A stretch of 64,000 nucleotides of DNA from Hirudo medicinalis (GCA_011800805.1 MPNW01000241.1:54628-118627), one strand, 5' to 3'; positions 1-14,344 are shown, counted from the stretch's first letter. Notes: generated from the sequence alone by a model not told the origin. Made by a program: numbers and translations.

Positions 1-1975
1 GATTTCAACGACCAAAACCCGCTCGAAACTCGAGTCACTCAAACATGGGCGTCTGCGAGAAATGCCGCTATTTAAAATGGAGGTGGCGCTGATGTGCGCA
101 GTTGGAGAATCAATGGATCCGTATCGAATGTCGCTCGTGCATGCCTCCCATCGGAATTTACATTTATAATTTAATTCAATTTAAATTGTTTCCGATAAAA
201 TACATTCAACTAATCATCAACTTTTAAGATTAAAGAGCATTAGAAAATATAGACGTAAGTTAAGCTTAATAACCTGATATTGTTCATTAAGGGACTTATC
301 TTATTTAATTATAGCTTAAAAGTTAATTTTTTAATGCACAAAAATCTATGACTGCCGCCATCAGATTTATCGCAGCCACAATGTTCAGGCTAATCTCATT
401 CGATTTGATTTGAAGCTCCACGGTATCTCAATCGCCCTACAGTTATGTGAATTATCTGTGATTTATTGAACACATATTAATCATAACAAAAGGTAATTTA
501 CTTAAGGTCTAAATTTGGAACCGTTCTTCAGGATATCTGCAATAACTCAAAGAGATATTAAATCAATTTATTTATTCACACTGTCTCTCATTAAAGTGTT
601 TCCGATACTGTCAGAAAAGCAAATACCAATTATAAAGAATATGAAAACGAGAACATGAGCAATGATGTAAACTAAGTTGGTACCACAACGTATCAGAAAT
701 GTAGAAAAGCCAATTTGTTGGTCAAGCTTTTAAAGTATATGGTACATAGGGGAGCAGATAAATCATTGGGCTTTAAGTTCCAAATACGTACAGTTCTATT
801 GATAAATATTTTGTTACATTAAGGAAAGGTCTGAGTCTGGAGTTTGTAAGGATAACCCCCTGTGAGCTTAAGTGCTCGGCTCAATCTAAATGTGTAAAGC
901 AAGTCCGAGTCTACTAAACCATGGAGAAACTTGCAACATAGCCGCAGATCTGTCTTCAATCTTCTAAGTTTACGCTTGGCCGCCGGCAGAAATTTCGGAG
1001 CCATGGGCATTTGGTAATGGAAACGCATAAAAAAAGCAACGTGTTAATTTTAAGCCTTAACGACTTAAGATATTTGAAACAACAGCAGATCCAATTGTAC
1101 CACTAGAATTGCCACTTGTCGTTGCGGTAGAAAAATAAAGTCAAATACTCAATCGTATGGGACAAAGTTTCTGTGGCCATTAGGGTATTGCAAAAAATAT
1201 TTTTTATAGAATTCTATAATTGCACCTCCCATGCTGTTACATAGAACTTAAGCTTGCTAAATAACCAAATTTTAATATATCTTGTAAAGGTTTAACCCTC
1301 GCCCAAGTCCGTCAAACAAATTAAGCCGTTTTGGATTATTTATAAGTTAATGTATTCAGAAATTTGGATCACTTATTTATTAATAATGTTACAGATAGCA
1401 GCTATTCATTAAATTTAATAACATTCTTTAATGTTTTAAACATTTGTACCGTAAAATCACATTACACAACAAATACAAATTACACTTTAAACAATATTTA
1501 ATTACTTAAAGTTGACAGTTATATTAAGTTTTTTATTAAACTATTAACTTTTGTTTCCGTTTACTTCCATAATTTTCAATAAATATATGCTTAATTCGAT
1601 TTCCCAATGTGGGATGAGGTTCAAAGTATGTGTGCGAGGGTCAAATTTTTATAAAATTTCTTGAACAAATTTGTTTTTTTTAACTTGTTTTCAATTGCGT
1701 AACACCATGAAATTGATGCACTTTAAAAATTAACAAATTTTGTTTTTTGCATTGTATCATGCAATGCCCTAGTGGCCATATACTTCTAATGATTTGCTAT
1801 TCTTGTCACACAAATTTTGCAGTTACTGCCTCGATGTTTTTTGGCTGTGGCATTTAAATATTCATGCTTGTATTACATCACTTGATTTTTATGAAATTAC
1901 CTTTTTTCTTAAATGCAGCTACATAACATCATCAATAGTAGCCGCCTTTCTAAGTAAACACCTAATTTTTACGAG

Positions 1976-2950
1976 TATAACACGCGGACGAATGTAGCAC
2001 GCAATTTTTAACGATTTGTGTAAAAATGAATTTATAAAGCACGCAGACGACAATAATACGCATCAATACACGCATTTTTTAAATGATCACTTAAATATAT
2101 TCTTTATTTAATCATTATGTATTAATTCACTTATAATTATTAATAAATCACGCAAATGTAAAAACAAAAAATATTCAAAAAAAAAAACAAAGGAAATAAG
2201 GCCTAGGGATGCCAATAGCAAGCATTCAATTGAACGCGAGGATGGTGGCATTTAATTTGTTTATTACCAAAGTAAGGTGTCAGCTCTTGCTTCACCACCA
2301 ATGTTGTTAAAACATAGACACTGAAACCTGTCTTTCAGCAAAATCATCAACAATAATTATGAGTAAAAAAAACAACAAAATATCAGAGTGCCACAAACAT
2401 AAGTTTCCTATGGCTACCATCAATAAATTTTAATTAAATACAGGTTGATGAGACACATTTATGTGCCACCAGAATTGATGACAAGACACTGAATCTCACT
2501 TGTCTAAAAACACTAACTGAAATATTTTGGATTTGTTTCCGTTGCACATTAATAGGAGTGTCAAATACAAAGCTTTGGGGTGGGAAAAATGTTGTATTTT
2601 AATTTTACCATAGATTTCACTTGCGTCCTATCTGAAATATAAATTGTCCAACAGTGGGAGCTCTCTAGCTAGTTGAGTAATTTTGATTGCTCATCCAAAA
2701 GCCTTAAACGAAGTACTTCATACGAAGCTTGAATACTGCCAGGGCTCAACCAATCATAAAATTCAATCTTTGAAACTGGTTCTCATAAAAAATCTATAAA
2801 AAAAAAATATACTTGCTATCGATGAAATTTATAATTTTTGCTGGTCGGAAGTCAACTTCATGTAAATATAAATTTCCATTGCACGCATACGACTACAACA
2901 CGCAGAGGGTGTTCGTGGTATGTAAAATCGAGTAACAAGCGCGTGTTATA
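1976..2950. repeat. Possible small mobile element bounded by inverted TATAACACGCG
   Basis: The 11-mer TATAACACGCG occurs at 1976-1986 and its exact reverse complement at 2940-2950. The three ACGC-rich 21-bp motifs lie inside or at the edge of this interval. The inverted match does not clearly continue past 11-12 bases and I see no target duplication, so a non-autonomous DNA element is only one possibility. Confidence 0.25.
1982..2061 (+). repeat. ACGC-rich 21-bp motif, copies 1 and 2
   Basis: Two 21-bp segments, 1982-2002 and 2041-2061, begin and end with ACGC and carry ACGA at positions 7-10. A third segment with the same layout lies at 2883-2903. The shared pattern is ACGC, two bases, ACGA, seven bases, ACGC. 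The first two are 59 bp apart start to start. Function unknown. Confidence 0.45.
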
Positions 2951-3106
2951 TAGATGAAAATACGTTATATGCTTACATTTGTTAACACAATTTTAAAACA
3001 ATAAATTTGTGCAGCAAATATTAGTCTTTCAAAATTAACGGAGGATAAGAATTTTAAAGTAATAAACAACGCGTCTAAACAAGTGAGTTTAAATCAACCA
3101 ACAACT

Positions 3107-4200
3107 ATGGAAAGGAACGCGGATAAGAGTAATTCAAAAGAGAACGAGCAATCGCTGGTGAAACAAGAGGAGCAGTCAAGTGAAATTGTTTTACTGTACT
3201 GCAAATCCGATTTCTGTGATGGGGAACCGATAGAAGCCATACCAATAAAAGACGAGGAAGAATTGGAATGTCCAATATGCTACTGCTCATTCAATCTGGG
3301 GAAAATAGCCGTGTTGGATGCTTGTAAACATGTGTACTGTAAAACCTGCGTTGCTCTATGGGAGAATAAAAATAAGTAAGTGTTAACAATTTACCACATT
3401 AGTTCTTGTAAATATTCGTTACTTTAACTTTGAACACAAATTAAAAGTTAATTTATAAATTTAGGGTGAACAGGTGTCCGATGTGCAGGAAGGAGATTAA
3501 TTGTACAGCGTTAGTGAGCTCTCGAATTCAACCAAAACATTTACAGGTCACTCCGAAGAAACACATTTTCTGCCGTCTCAAACACCCAATTCTTATTTCG
3601 TATTCCCAAAACCTTAATGAACATTGGCTTAAGCTCATACGATTCATACATTATTCGCAATTCGACACCGAGAAGTTCGCAGGAGTCAAGGGAGTTGATA
3701 CAATTAACCTCACAAAGTACAAGCACGAAGGAAGAGTTATGCACGAAGACAAATGTGTAGTCATCCTCAAATCGGAAGAGGGATACACTGAAGCTGTACA
3801 TTGTTGCTATTTACCAAACTTGTCGATTAGACTTGTGATATCAGATGAAGAAATTGATTTTGAAACCGATAATGCAGCTGCTGATGAAGTTGTTGAATGT
3901 TTGAACAAGCAGTTAGAGGCGTGTTGGAAGATATTATCGAAACTCTTAGGTCGAACGATTTATCGAGTATTTATTCGTAAGTTTGGAAACGTCAGTTGTT
4001 CTCTCGCTCTCTGCGGTAGTAACGATCACCAAGACGGAACTTTGCATTGTGAACCAATGAAAGAGCAACTCGGGAAACTGAAGGAATGTAATTTTGATTA
4101 TTCTCTTTTCAGTAAAAGAAAGAATAAAATTCCCCCATTAAATCGATGTAATCTGTCAGTAGATGACAGGACTAATAATATAAAATGTTGTTCACCTTAA
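3107..4200 (+). CDS. RING finger (C3HC4) protein, probable E3 ubiquitin ligase
   Basis: Two exons, 3107-3375 and 3465-4200, joined through a GTAAGT donor and a TTTAG acceptor, give 334 aa. The RING finger straddles the junction: Cys55, Cys58, Cys73, His75, Cys78, Cys81, Cys94 and Cys97 in C3HC4 order, with a Trp after the sixth ligand as in E2-binding RINGs. This supports transfer of ubiquitin from an E2, but the substrate is unknown. The RING resembles the TOPORS/RNF type in spacing; the remaining 230 residues are not recognised, contain no membrane segment and are fairly Cys- and His-rich. The ATG at 3107 was chosen as the first in-frame ATG; the frame extends slightly upstream without one. 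Further 5' exons cannot be excluded. Confidence 0.8.
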
Positions 4201-4204
4201 AAAC

Positions 4205-4210
4205 AATAAA
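4205..4210 (+). promoter_or_regulatory. AATAAA polyadenylation signal of the RING gene
   Basis: AATAAA lies five bases after the RING gene stop codon, and a second one lies near 4238, so the 3' UTR is probably very short. Confidence 0.5.
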
Positions 4211-5059
4211 ATTTTAGGGAATTATTTATTACATTAAATAAAACTGCCTATCAAATTTATTTATGGTTTCAGACTTTCCATGTAAAAATTAATTTGAAAT
4301 TTCACGAATACATGATCAAAACGGGTGAATGCAATTGTTTCAAAGTTTAAAGCCTGCGACCACTGGCATCGACATCAACATGCCGCAAGTTGCTGGAATC
4401 ATAATCTAGAATTATAAAGTACCACAAGTTAAATTAATTTATAAGGATTGATTTATGATATTTACCAATAACACTGGCAAACAGCCAAAATGCTTCAGAA
4501 ATGAATTTGGTAATATCTTACTAAATTTGGGTCACTGATTAGGAAAATGATTTTTCACAATTTCTTTTCCCGGTGTAACACTTCATTTATTAATAATTAA
4601 AGAAATGAACATCAAATAATAAAATAAAATGAAAAAAAGTAATTACAAGTGCATGCTCACAATTCACGAATGAAAATAAACCAACTAAAAACTGAAGTGA
4701 ACCAGAAAGGAACGTCCTAAGGGAGAATTCCCGCTGACGGACGTCCAATAGGAAGCATGACTTAATGGGTGAAGTAAATGTTAGTGTTGAATTGAACACA
4801 GTAAGTTAAAGAAACAGTTGTGAGTCGATGATGAGCTGTTTATATAGCAATTTATGTAGTTTGAAAACGTAAGTTTAGTAGAATCCTAGCACACATTCCT
4901 GGTTCTAGGCAAAGAATTGAGTGACTTTTGTATTGGATTTAACAAAAACAGGTCTATAATTTTGAGATGAATGCACGTTATACATGAATGCATGGATTAT
5001 GTCTTTGAAAATAGAGGATCGTCAAATAGTAAAGGCAACATATGATGGTCTAGTTTGAA
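4211..5059. other. Intergenic, nothing recognised
   Basis: AT-rich sequence between the RING gene and the retrotransposon relic. I see no coding motif, RNA gene or clear repeat. Confidence 0.4.
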
Positions 5060-5815
5060 TATGAGAATACCTGCATGAAAGATTTATTTGATGGACTTGA
5101 AGTAAGTTTGTTCAAAAATAGGCTCTGTGTGATTATTATAAGGTAAGCATAATGCAACACGTAGAAATTTTTTATGAAGAATTAGTAAAGGACCTAAGAT
5201 AGTGGAGCAATTGGACGTCCAGATCAGGTTGCAATAATTTAGATATGGATATATCAGGTAGTACAAAGTGATAGCTGTTTTTGTATTTATATAGCGGCGT
5301 GTGAGTGAAATTATGCCAATATTACTGGAAATCTTACTTATTAAGCGCTGAATGTGAAATTTGAAAGAAAGATGTTCGTCCACAAATAAGCCCGAGAAAC
5401 CTACAAAAGCCAGCACGAGACACGAGAGAACCAGCAACACATATAGAAAGGTCACCCAGGCATAATTTTTTCGTGGAACTACGGAATATCATATAAACTG
5501 TTTTTTTAAATTGAGTGATAGATAATTTGCATCACACCAAGCAGCTACTTTTCCAAGTTCAGTGTTCATGACACTAAGCATATGTATAATGTCACTGCCA
5601 GATACAAATACATTCGTATCATCGGCAAACAGTAGAAACTCCAAAATTTCGGAAGAATTGCACAAATCATTAACGTAAACCAAGAATAGAAGATGACCTG
5701 ATACAGAATCCTGTGGTACGCCCAAAGTAACAGGTGCAGGGGAAGATGTGAAATGATTGCATGAAACCAACTGACTCTGATTGTTCAAGTAACTCGATAC
5801 CAAGATAAACAAGTG
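5060..5815 (-). mobile_element. Degenerate non-LTR retrotransposon, reverse transcriptase fragment
   Basis: Two frames on the minus strand, about 5812-5489 and 5455-5084, together read as the palm and thumb of a LINE reverse transcriptase. The first holds GVPQDS, a YVNDL stretch and the catalytic motif FADDTNVF, with the Asp-Asp pair of motif C. The second holds the thumb pattern FVDEHLSFKFHI, IYPYLNYCNLIW and an HTEPIF end. The frames are broken by stops and a shift near 5455-5489, and neither the endonuclease nor the N-terminal part is present, so this is a dead 5'-truncated copy. The clade (CR1, Jockey or related) cannot be fixed by eye. Confidence 0.85.
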
Positions 5816-7216
5816 CGTCTGATGCCATAGTGATAACGATAACGATAACGATTCAGAGTATGATTAGAGTGGCGTATGTTCAAACAGAACTTCAAGACCA
5901 CTAATATTTCTTGAGATGGCGACCAGAGGAATGCGAAGAAGAGGCGCGCCGAGGATGACGACTGCCAGATTTTCTACAAAAACATTGATGAAATCCTTGC
6001 AGACTCCAGCTCTTCGGAGTGATTGTATAAGTATAATTGTAAAATTGTATAATGATTCACACAAAAAAACACCTTCAGTATACGCTAAAGTAGAATCAAC
6101 TTTTAAACTTTGAGTTAAATCATTAAAATTAATAAGGGAGAACTTCTAAAACAGAAGTTTAAAAGTGCTGCTTTGACAACATTAGTGACATGTCCAATCC
6201 GATTTCACACTGCTTGGAAAACTTCCCTCTTTAATGAGTTCCACCAAGTTTATAATGTTTTTGGACTCGTCATCATTGACATTACTTAATAATACAATAA
6301 CGTAGTAGTAATATGGTCAGGGATTTATTTATCCATCCCATCCCCCCAAAAATGTATTTGAGGACAACCCCATTAGCTACATGCCACTTGGGCTTTTCAC
6401 TTCCAAGTAACAAAATTAGCTCAGTATGTTATTGGAAAAGCAAACAAAAGTCATCAGACAACTCAATTTTGGTAAATTTTGTAGCCAGTTTGGGAGATGT
6501 ACCCCGGCTCTTGGTTAGCGCACTCCCCTCCCTCCCTCGTGACAAATTTCTGTATAAACCCCTAAGTATAACAGCACAATATAAGTAACAATAAAAATGA
6601 ATCTGAAAAACATCTGAATTTAGGAATTGATCTACGGAAATCAGATTTAGAAATGCTTTTCGTAGGAATTTACAAAAAAAACTATGTTAACAATTATCCA
6701 AACCATTTTTTTAAACCCAAATTATTCAAATCGTAGAAACTACGAGTCCGTTATTAATACTTAGACTTAGCGTTTATCGGGAAGTTGAAATGCATGTATT
6801 TTATAAAATTTTAAAATATAAAATTTTTTATTTAAAAAATTGATTTTGATTCCGTTGTTGTTTCTTGTTTTTTTTTTTTACAAAACATAAATATTCGGTA
6901 AAGAGCCTCAATGAGCGAATTCAAAATAATTCATGAATGATCGGGGTGTTTAATCCGCAAAATAAATGTGATTTTTGTTACTTCGACAGGCGAGGAATTT
7001 TTCCAGAATTTTTTATGATTATCCTTTTTTAGAATTATTGTTATTATTTTGGTAACCGTTGTTACAGAGGAAATTTGCTTTGCTAGACAAAATTACATTT
7101 AGGAAACATGAATTCATGCTATAAAACACTTATGAGATTATAATGTATTTCACAGTAAACATTTCACTAATTGTTGCTTTGGATTATTAAGCTCGAAAAT
7201 TTTAATAGATTCAAGA
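5816..7216. other. Intergenic upstream of the FAM13 homologue
   Basis: No gene recognised. A GATAAC hexamer is repeated about three times near 5831-5850. Part of this region may hold the promoter, 5' UTR or an unseen upstream exon of the FAM13 homologue. Confidence 0.4.
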
Positions 7217-10200
7217 ATGTCAAAAGATAAAAACCAAAAATACTTTGGCGTCAGTTTGTCAGAAATCACCAAACGAGAGGGATCCCTCATTCCAAATATA
7301 ATTTGCAAGCTCATAAATTATCTGCTCAGAAATGGTTTGTTATTGTTTTGCTCTCTTCAGTGAAATTTGTTGAGCATTCAAATGTGTTACAAAGATGTTT
7401 TATTGTTAACATGTCACCATTTTTGCCCATAAAAAGGTCTTGAAGAGGAGGGAATATTCCGAATAAATGGAAGTGCCAAGACCGTGGAGAAGTTGATGAG
7501 TCAGTTTGACAAGAAAGGTGATGCCGATCTGAGCAATGTTTCTGAACCTGCTGTAATTGCCAGTCTCCTCAAACAGTACCTCAGAGATCTTCCAGATACA
7601 CTGATTCCTGCCAACATGACACAAAGTTTTGTTGCCACCCAAGAAGGTATGCCATCATTTGATAGATTTTTAAATGTTGTGATTGGTTTCAATTCAATGA
7701 TTTCTCTTAAACTGAATTAGTCATGTGATTTTTTTTTATATTTTGCCTCATTAAATACCATCTTTGCTGAATCAAATGAAAATATGATGAAAGTGGGAAT
7801 GATCAGAATTAATTATTTTTTGTATTAATTAAAAAAATGCCATTGTGTCACCTAAAATTGAATAAACCTAAACATTAGACTCATCAATAAAGATATCAAT
7901 GTAATGAAGACTATTGAATATATGCTATATGCCTTAAATGCTGATAACGAAATGTTAAAGCATCAGTAAGATATGATTGACAATGCATGGCACGTCTCGA
8001 GTAGGATGTGAAGGAACTTTTTAATCACTACATCATTTGTATCACCACTGTCTGAGGGCATTCTTTGGAAGTGCAGGATGGGTTGTAAACATGCAGGAAC
8101 ACAATCGATTGGTCACAAGTGTGCCATTAATTATTAATGCACTCACATATTTCTCTAATGCGATGTGATCGTCACTAAGCATTTTACGAGCAAACAGTAA
8201 CAACTTTGAAAGTCAAATTTAGCAATTGCAAAATGATCTTAACTTGCATTTGATAAAAATTAATTAATGCTCGACATGTAAAATCATTCAGCTCACCTGA
8301 AGGACAGTAAAAACTTGTTGTCGAACTTGCGACGTCTCGTGTCCGCGCTGCCGTCCGAGAACTTCCGAACCCTCAAGTACCTCGTGGCATTCCTCGTGTT
8401 GGCCTCCAAACGACATTCCTCTTCCAAGATGAACGTCAATGCCCTCTCCACAGTCTTCGGACCCAACATCTTCAAGTGATTGTCGTTCTTAAAGTCGTCG
8501 CGCACGATCGTTTGCGGAATTAAGAGTAGAATTGGAATGTTTTAAGGTTTTCAAAAGTCATTCACTTGCTTCATTTTTTTTCTATGTGTACATAAAAATA
8601 AGTACTGTGTCGACATTGCGAGTCGATTTACCAGCCTGCTGAAAACGAACAATTATCGTAAACTCGAACGACTTGTTATTCCCGCCTCCAAGGTGCGGAC
8701 CAGGGTTCGCAGGGTTGAAGGAGCAGGGAGTCACCAACTGCATCGTCCTGCAGTTCATCACCAAGTACCAACAGATCTTCACCTCTCTTGAAGAGGAACT
8801 CACTCCTTACGACGAACACTTCACATTGGTTTGTTTTGTCTTCTTTATTATTTCTTTGCCATGTAATTGCGTTAAGATAATTTTGTAAAGTTTTGTAATT
8901 CTGATTATCATTTTTTTATTAGATTCAACTTGTTTCACTTAAAGCATTCATGATTTGTTTTTAACTCAAGTTTAGTTGTATGATTGGATGAAATCTTACT
9001 GCTTGTGTTTATTGATGGTAAATAAGGTGTCCACAGTGTTTGGCTGTGACGCTTAAGTCACTTCAAGCAAATGTGTTGTTATTTATTGGGTTGTTTATTC
9101 TGAATTACTTCTTGAATTGAATTTTAAGATCAGTCAGATTTCTTGCTTCCTAAAACCCATTGTGAACCCATTCATAAATTTGATATCCTTCACTCATGAC
9201 GGACGTCGTAGTAGTCCTTGTTGTGGGTTGCTCGACATCGTAATTACCGTAAGACGGACTAGTCGTTACTCTGCAATTAATCGACAACTTTTACTGACAT
9301 TGATTCAGGATGGACTGATGGAGTTGCTAAAAAAAGATAAGCATTCGATTAAAGCCAAACACGACACCCCTCTTAAAACTCTGACCGCGGTCAACAACGC
9401 GGCCATGAAAGTGCAGCACGCGGGAACCAACCCGAGCCATCTGCTGAACGCCAACAAAAAGTTCTCGACGATCGACAGCGAGGGGGATGGAATCAAAGAC
9501 TCGCTCAACAAAAACCTCAACTCAAAGGAGAATGTAAACGAGATTGTGGACAATAAATACGCACGACTGATGACCGGAGATGAAAATTACATCGCAGCCA
9601 TCCCCTTGTTAGCCAATAGCAAAAGGAGGTAGGTCATGTTAATTACTTTTTGATCTCTTGCAATCTTAACCATGCATGTAATGTAATGTTGCAACGATTA
9701 CACTCGAGTCATGGGAATGCTAATGAAAGTGGTGTAGATGGATGGATGGCTTGATTTGATGAGCCAGCATTTGAGAGAGAAGATTACTGTGACCGACCGA
9801 GTTGCTTCGTTTATTTCCGTTCGTTCACGAGAATTTCTTTTTCATTTTCTTAAGAGGCTCTCTTGAAAGTGAAACAGTTGTCATGTCTGAAATGTGAGTG
9901 TTTCAGATGGAATTATTGTCAACTATTTTTGTTCCATCATCTTTATTACAACTTATTGTCATTTATGGAAATTGTTATTGTTATTAACCACGAGAGATTG
10001 GAACGTGGAACACTTTGAAATGATTAAGTTTAATTCCATGGGAAGTGCAAGTTGGCTCGGAGATTCCTAAGCGAGGCAGTGATGGCGACGGTCGTGTCGC
10101 GTTTGCAACCCGACCCTTGTTGACCCGACTGCCACGAGGTCCCTTGTAAGGGCACAACATATAAAACAATATGTAGATTGTAGGACTTGTTATTTACAAT

Positions 10201-13200
10201 TTATCAAATTTCTTGACAGATGTTCATTAAAGTTTATAAATCAGTTAAGTTAATTAAAATAACAGAGTCCTGTCTGAGATTGACAAGGTCATCATGAAGT
10301 ACGTCTTCAACGAGTCTCCATCTGGTGAAAGCTTGAGCGGTGATGATGACGACGACGATGGTAAAGGTAGTGATCCATTGCAACTTGTTTAGTTTCAACA
10401 TCCAACCGAAGAACATACTTTCATGAAGCACGATGCATTCATTCTCAATGTGGCTTCAGGATGCAATACTAATTGAAGCCTAATTAACCACAATAATCCG
10501 GAATAACCGTAGCAGTTCTAATCACATCATTACATTGTAGTTCGTGTGGGGAATAACCTGGTAAATTCTTCAAAAGCACAGTGAGTGACTTTAAATCTTT
10601 ATTCTTAAAAATATTTTTTAAAATCTGTTTTGTCACATTTTACATCTTCACTACAACACCTGTTAATGCAACCTGCGGTAATCAAATTATAGCTGTAATT
10701 TTGTAACTAATGTCATTAATTAATTGCCGCAACGTAGCGCAGTGCGCCACAGAAATTGTAATTCTGGTGTTTGTCTAAACAGACTACAAGTGTTCCATGA
10801 TTTAAGCTTTATTGAGGGCCTTTCATTTGTTCTGCTGAATGTGTTGCGAATATGTAATTTAATGCATCGAGGTCGAGCAGGAAAATGGATTTTTCTGAGC
10901 TCGATCATTCATTCTCAGCCTTCTGTTATCTTATCACCTGTTGCTTACCATAATTGTTTTACCATTTGTTTGTCACATGTTGGTTTATCGTGCTTAAAGG
11001 GTTTCGATAAATGCCGTTGAGATTTGAGCCGCAAATACTCATTGGACGTTGATTTTCAATTCTCACATGACAAACTTCTTTTAGTTTATTTGTTGACCAA
11101 CTATTTTACTGCTCTGTTAACTAAGTGAATGCATATTTTGGTCTGACTTTAACACTTCAGATCACAAACAATTCCATCAACAAACTTGAAAAACATCAAC
11201 AACAACTCGTCTCCAACAAAACAAAAAGTTAAGCACTCTAAACACGTTTTGCCAAACTCCGAGGATGAAGAAGATGAAGACGACGATGATTCAGTTGCTG
11301 ACTTTAGTGAAGATGATGATGATGATGATGATGATTCTGATCTCCAAGAAGAATCAGGCACCAATAGAACAGTCATAAAGTTTGTAAACACATTCTTACG
11401 AGCTCTAAAATGTTTTTCTGGATAATGTTAATTGGATACTGTTGGTTAAGGAAACTGATTAATATAACAAAATTAATGCAATGAAACCAGCATAATTTAT
11501 GTGTGTGGATGATTCATGCTCCTGATCCATATTTAGGATAATAATTACCTTTATTAAGAGGGAGTATTTGTGTTCTCGTGAGATTTTACGCAGCACACAT
11601 TTGTCTGGTTTGTTGTTTTATTTAATTGTCATGTGATGTTCTGAAAAGTTACTGAAAGTTAGTTAAGTGCAAAATAAAGTTATAATTATTACAAGCATTA
11701 AAGTACCAAGTAATTAAAATATGAAAAATTACCGTTATTATTATTAGCAATAATATTTAACCATTGCTTTCAAGGTGCCCATCTTTTGTCAACAGAGCAT
11801 CGAACAGAGGAAGTACTAAAGAGGTTTGATCTTCTCATCAGATTCGTTTAATCGGATTTAAATCTAATTAAGCAACTATTTGTTGTTATTATTATTAGGA
11901 GTTTTGTTTTTTAATCGTGCATTCAAGTTATGGAATCATTAAAAATTCACTTTGAAACTTTTTCAAAATGTAAAAAAAATTGCAGCTTCTCTTAAAAAAG
12001 GATGATGGTCCTCTAATCACAGGTGGGTTTCCAGGTTGATTGGTGCACTGTTTAACAACTAATAGCTCATTAAATGTGGCATTGTTCATCACTAACGTGT
12101 GTCACTTTGTCTCAATTTCAGATGATAATAAAAATAATAATAATAATAATATAATGATGAATGTGCAGAAGCCGCTCACTTCTCAAAGGCTGGTAATGGT
12201 GATGACGGTGATGTCTCCTTTCACAGCGAGTTAGTCTCTTCATTTATCTTTTATTATTGATTCAAATAATTGCTGTTAATTCATATTTCTAATAACATCG
12301 ATTGCATCCATCACTTATCTTAAATATTGACTTGCTTGAGATTCCAATTTAAAGAAAGGATTAAAGATTTTAGTCCTAAGTGTGCTTATAACAACATAGC
12401 AGAGGTTGCTGTGGTGATTTTTATCGTTACTATGGTGATTGCATCAGGTTTCTACTTTTCAGTTCTGATTCCTCACAAAAGATGAAGCATTTAAAGAAGA
12501 AAACACAAAGTAACAAAGTTGTTTCTGAGATTTATAACTGATGTCATCTTCATTTCAGATTTTTGTGTTTTTATTTATAAAAAAAACAACAATATTTAAT
12601 GATTAAGCCAAGGAAACATTGCACTCGTAGCAGCAAGGACATTGCAGAAATAAATCCAATTATTCTTAAATTGCATCAATTTCTGTTGTTAGTAATTCTG
12701 CAAAGACTGAAGGCTTTGGAGGAAGAATTTGAAAACAACTTTGGTAGGAAGGTAAGTTATTAATTGTAATAAATTATGTAATTCAGTAGTTAAATTGGTA
12801 CTAATTCGTAATCAAATTGATTAAAGTCTAACTGATTAGTAATTAGATTGTAAGTATTTATCAGTTAAACAGGAATTAATAATGCTTAAATTGGTTTTTC
12901 TTGGTAATTAAGTGGTAATCAACCAATAATTACATTGTTAGTATTTAGTAATTTTAACGTTGATTAAAACAATTAATGATTTAATGGTTGATTTGGCTTA
13001 GAGACAATATTTTAATATTCATTCACTTTCATATTGTTGTAAACAATGGGGCTCAATATTAGCCAAATTTTTAGCTGGTTTTATTCAGTCGACAAGTGGG
13101 TGATATTACCCGTCAATCTTGTCATTATCATCCTCGTGCAATGCGCCTGGCGCCGGTCGTTGCTCGATGGCCGCTCGCACGATCATTCGACGAACTCCTG

Positions 13201-13558
13201 ACGTCTGAATGATGTTGCGGGATGTCGAGAGGATGCACGGGGGAATTTGGATCCGACATGGGATGCCATAACCTTAATTATCTGTTGCAGTGCTGCCTTA
13301 GAACGATTCTAAATATAACAATTATAAGCTTAATCGATATAAATGTAATTACAATAATTAATCAATGTTACTCCAGGATTACAAGATGATCAATGCAGAT
13401 AAATTGTGTTCATGACAAACCACAATGATTATAAATTGATACTTGAATAATTACCTTAAAGATAACCAGCAGTGACCTTCCCAATAATCCTCGCATCAAG
13501 TACTTGAGGAAGGAGTTGGAAAAGTGCAGGAATCACTTGGATGGTGAGGTGGATGTGT

Positions 13559-13626
<68 letters not shown>

Positions 13627-14344
13627 GTTTGTTGTAGATGAGAATTAGTTTCTCTACAATAACAATTTATGCTTGTTTTTATATTTTGTTACCAATCATA
13701 TAAAATAAGGTCATGATGATGAAACCAAAGTGACAGAAAACATGTTATCAATCTTCAGATCCTGGGACAGATGATGTTGGAGATCATCATCACCACCAAC
13801 ATCATCATCATCAACAACAACGGCAACAAAACACAACAAGTGTGAAGGAAACGTTTGATTCTCTCATGGAAAACCTGCACATCAAAAGGATTTCATCTGG
13901 AAGACCTGAAGATCCTAAGGTTGGAATTCATGTTGTTTTTCATAATAAATGAGTTTAATTTTATTATTGTTGTTGTTGTTATGTGTTCTTATGATGATGT
14001 TATATACATCATACTTGCTCGTGGTTGTTCCAGACTTTATAATTGCTGATTGTTATTCATTTTAGAGAACAATAAATATGTCTGCATTAAAATTTGATGG
14101 ATGAGTAATTATAATCATCAGTAAAGTATCATAATTAATAATAACAATATTAACTTCTATGACATTGCATTGGATTATTTGTTTGGATATTAACAACACC
14201 TTGTTATTAACAATATTTTGCTATCACAACCATCATCAGCTCATGAGCTCTCAACAACTTACTGACGAAAAGACGAGTCTGCAGAAGGCCTTGTTGAAGT
14301 TTGAACAAATCCACGGAAGGCCGGTCGGTGTCGAAACTATTATA

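Larger units (their letters stand above)
1..3106. other. Intergenic region, no gene recognised
   Basis: This AT-rich stretch has only short open frames without family motifs or plausible splice partners. It holds the ACGC-rich 21-bp motif copies and the inverted TATAACACGCG pair listed separately. The last few hundred bases may include the promoter and 5' UTR of the RING gene, but I see no clear TATA box or initiator. Confidence 0.5.

Noticed and set aside
46..93. Short frame starting MGVCEKC, reminiscent of CRIPT
   Set aside because: The likeness stops after a few residues and the frame ends within 15 codons.
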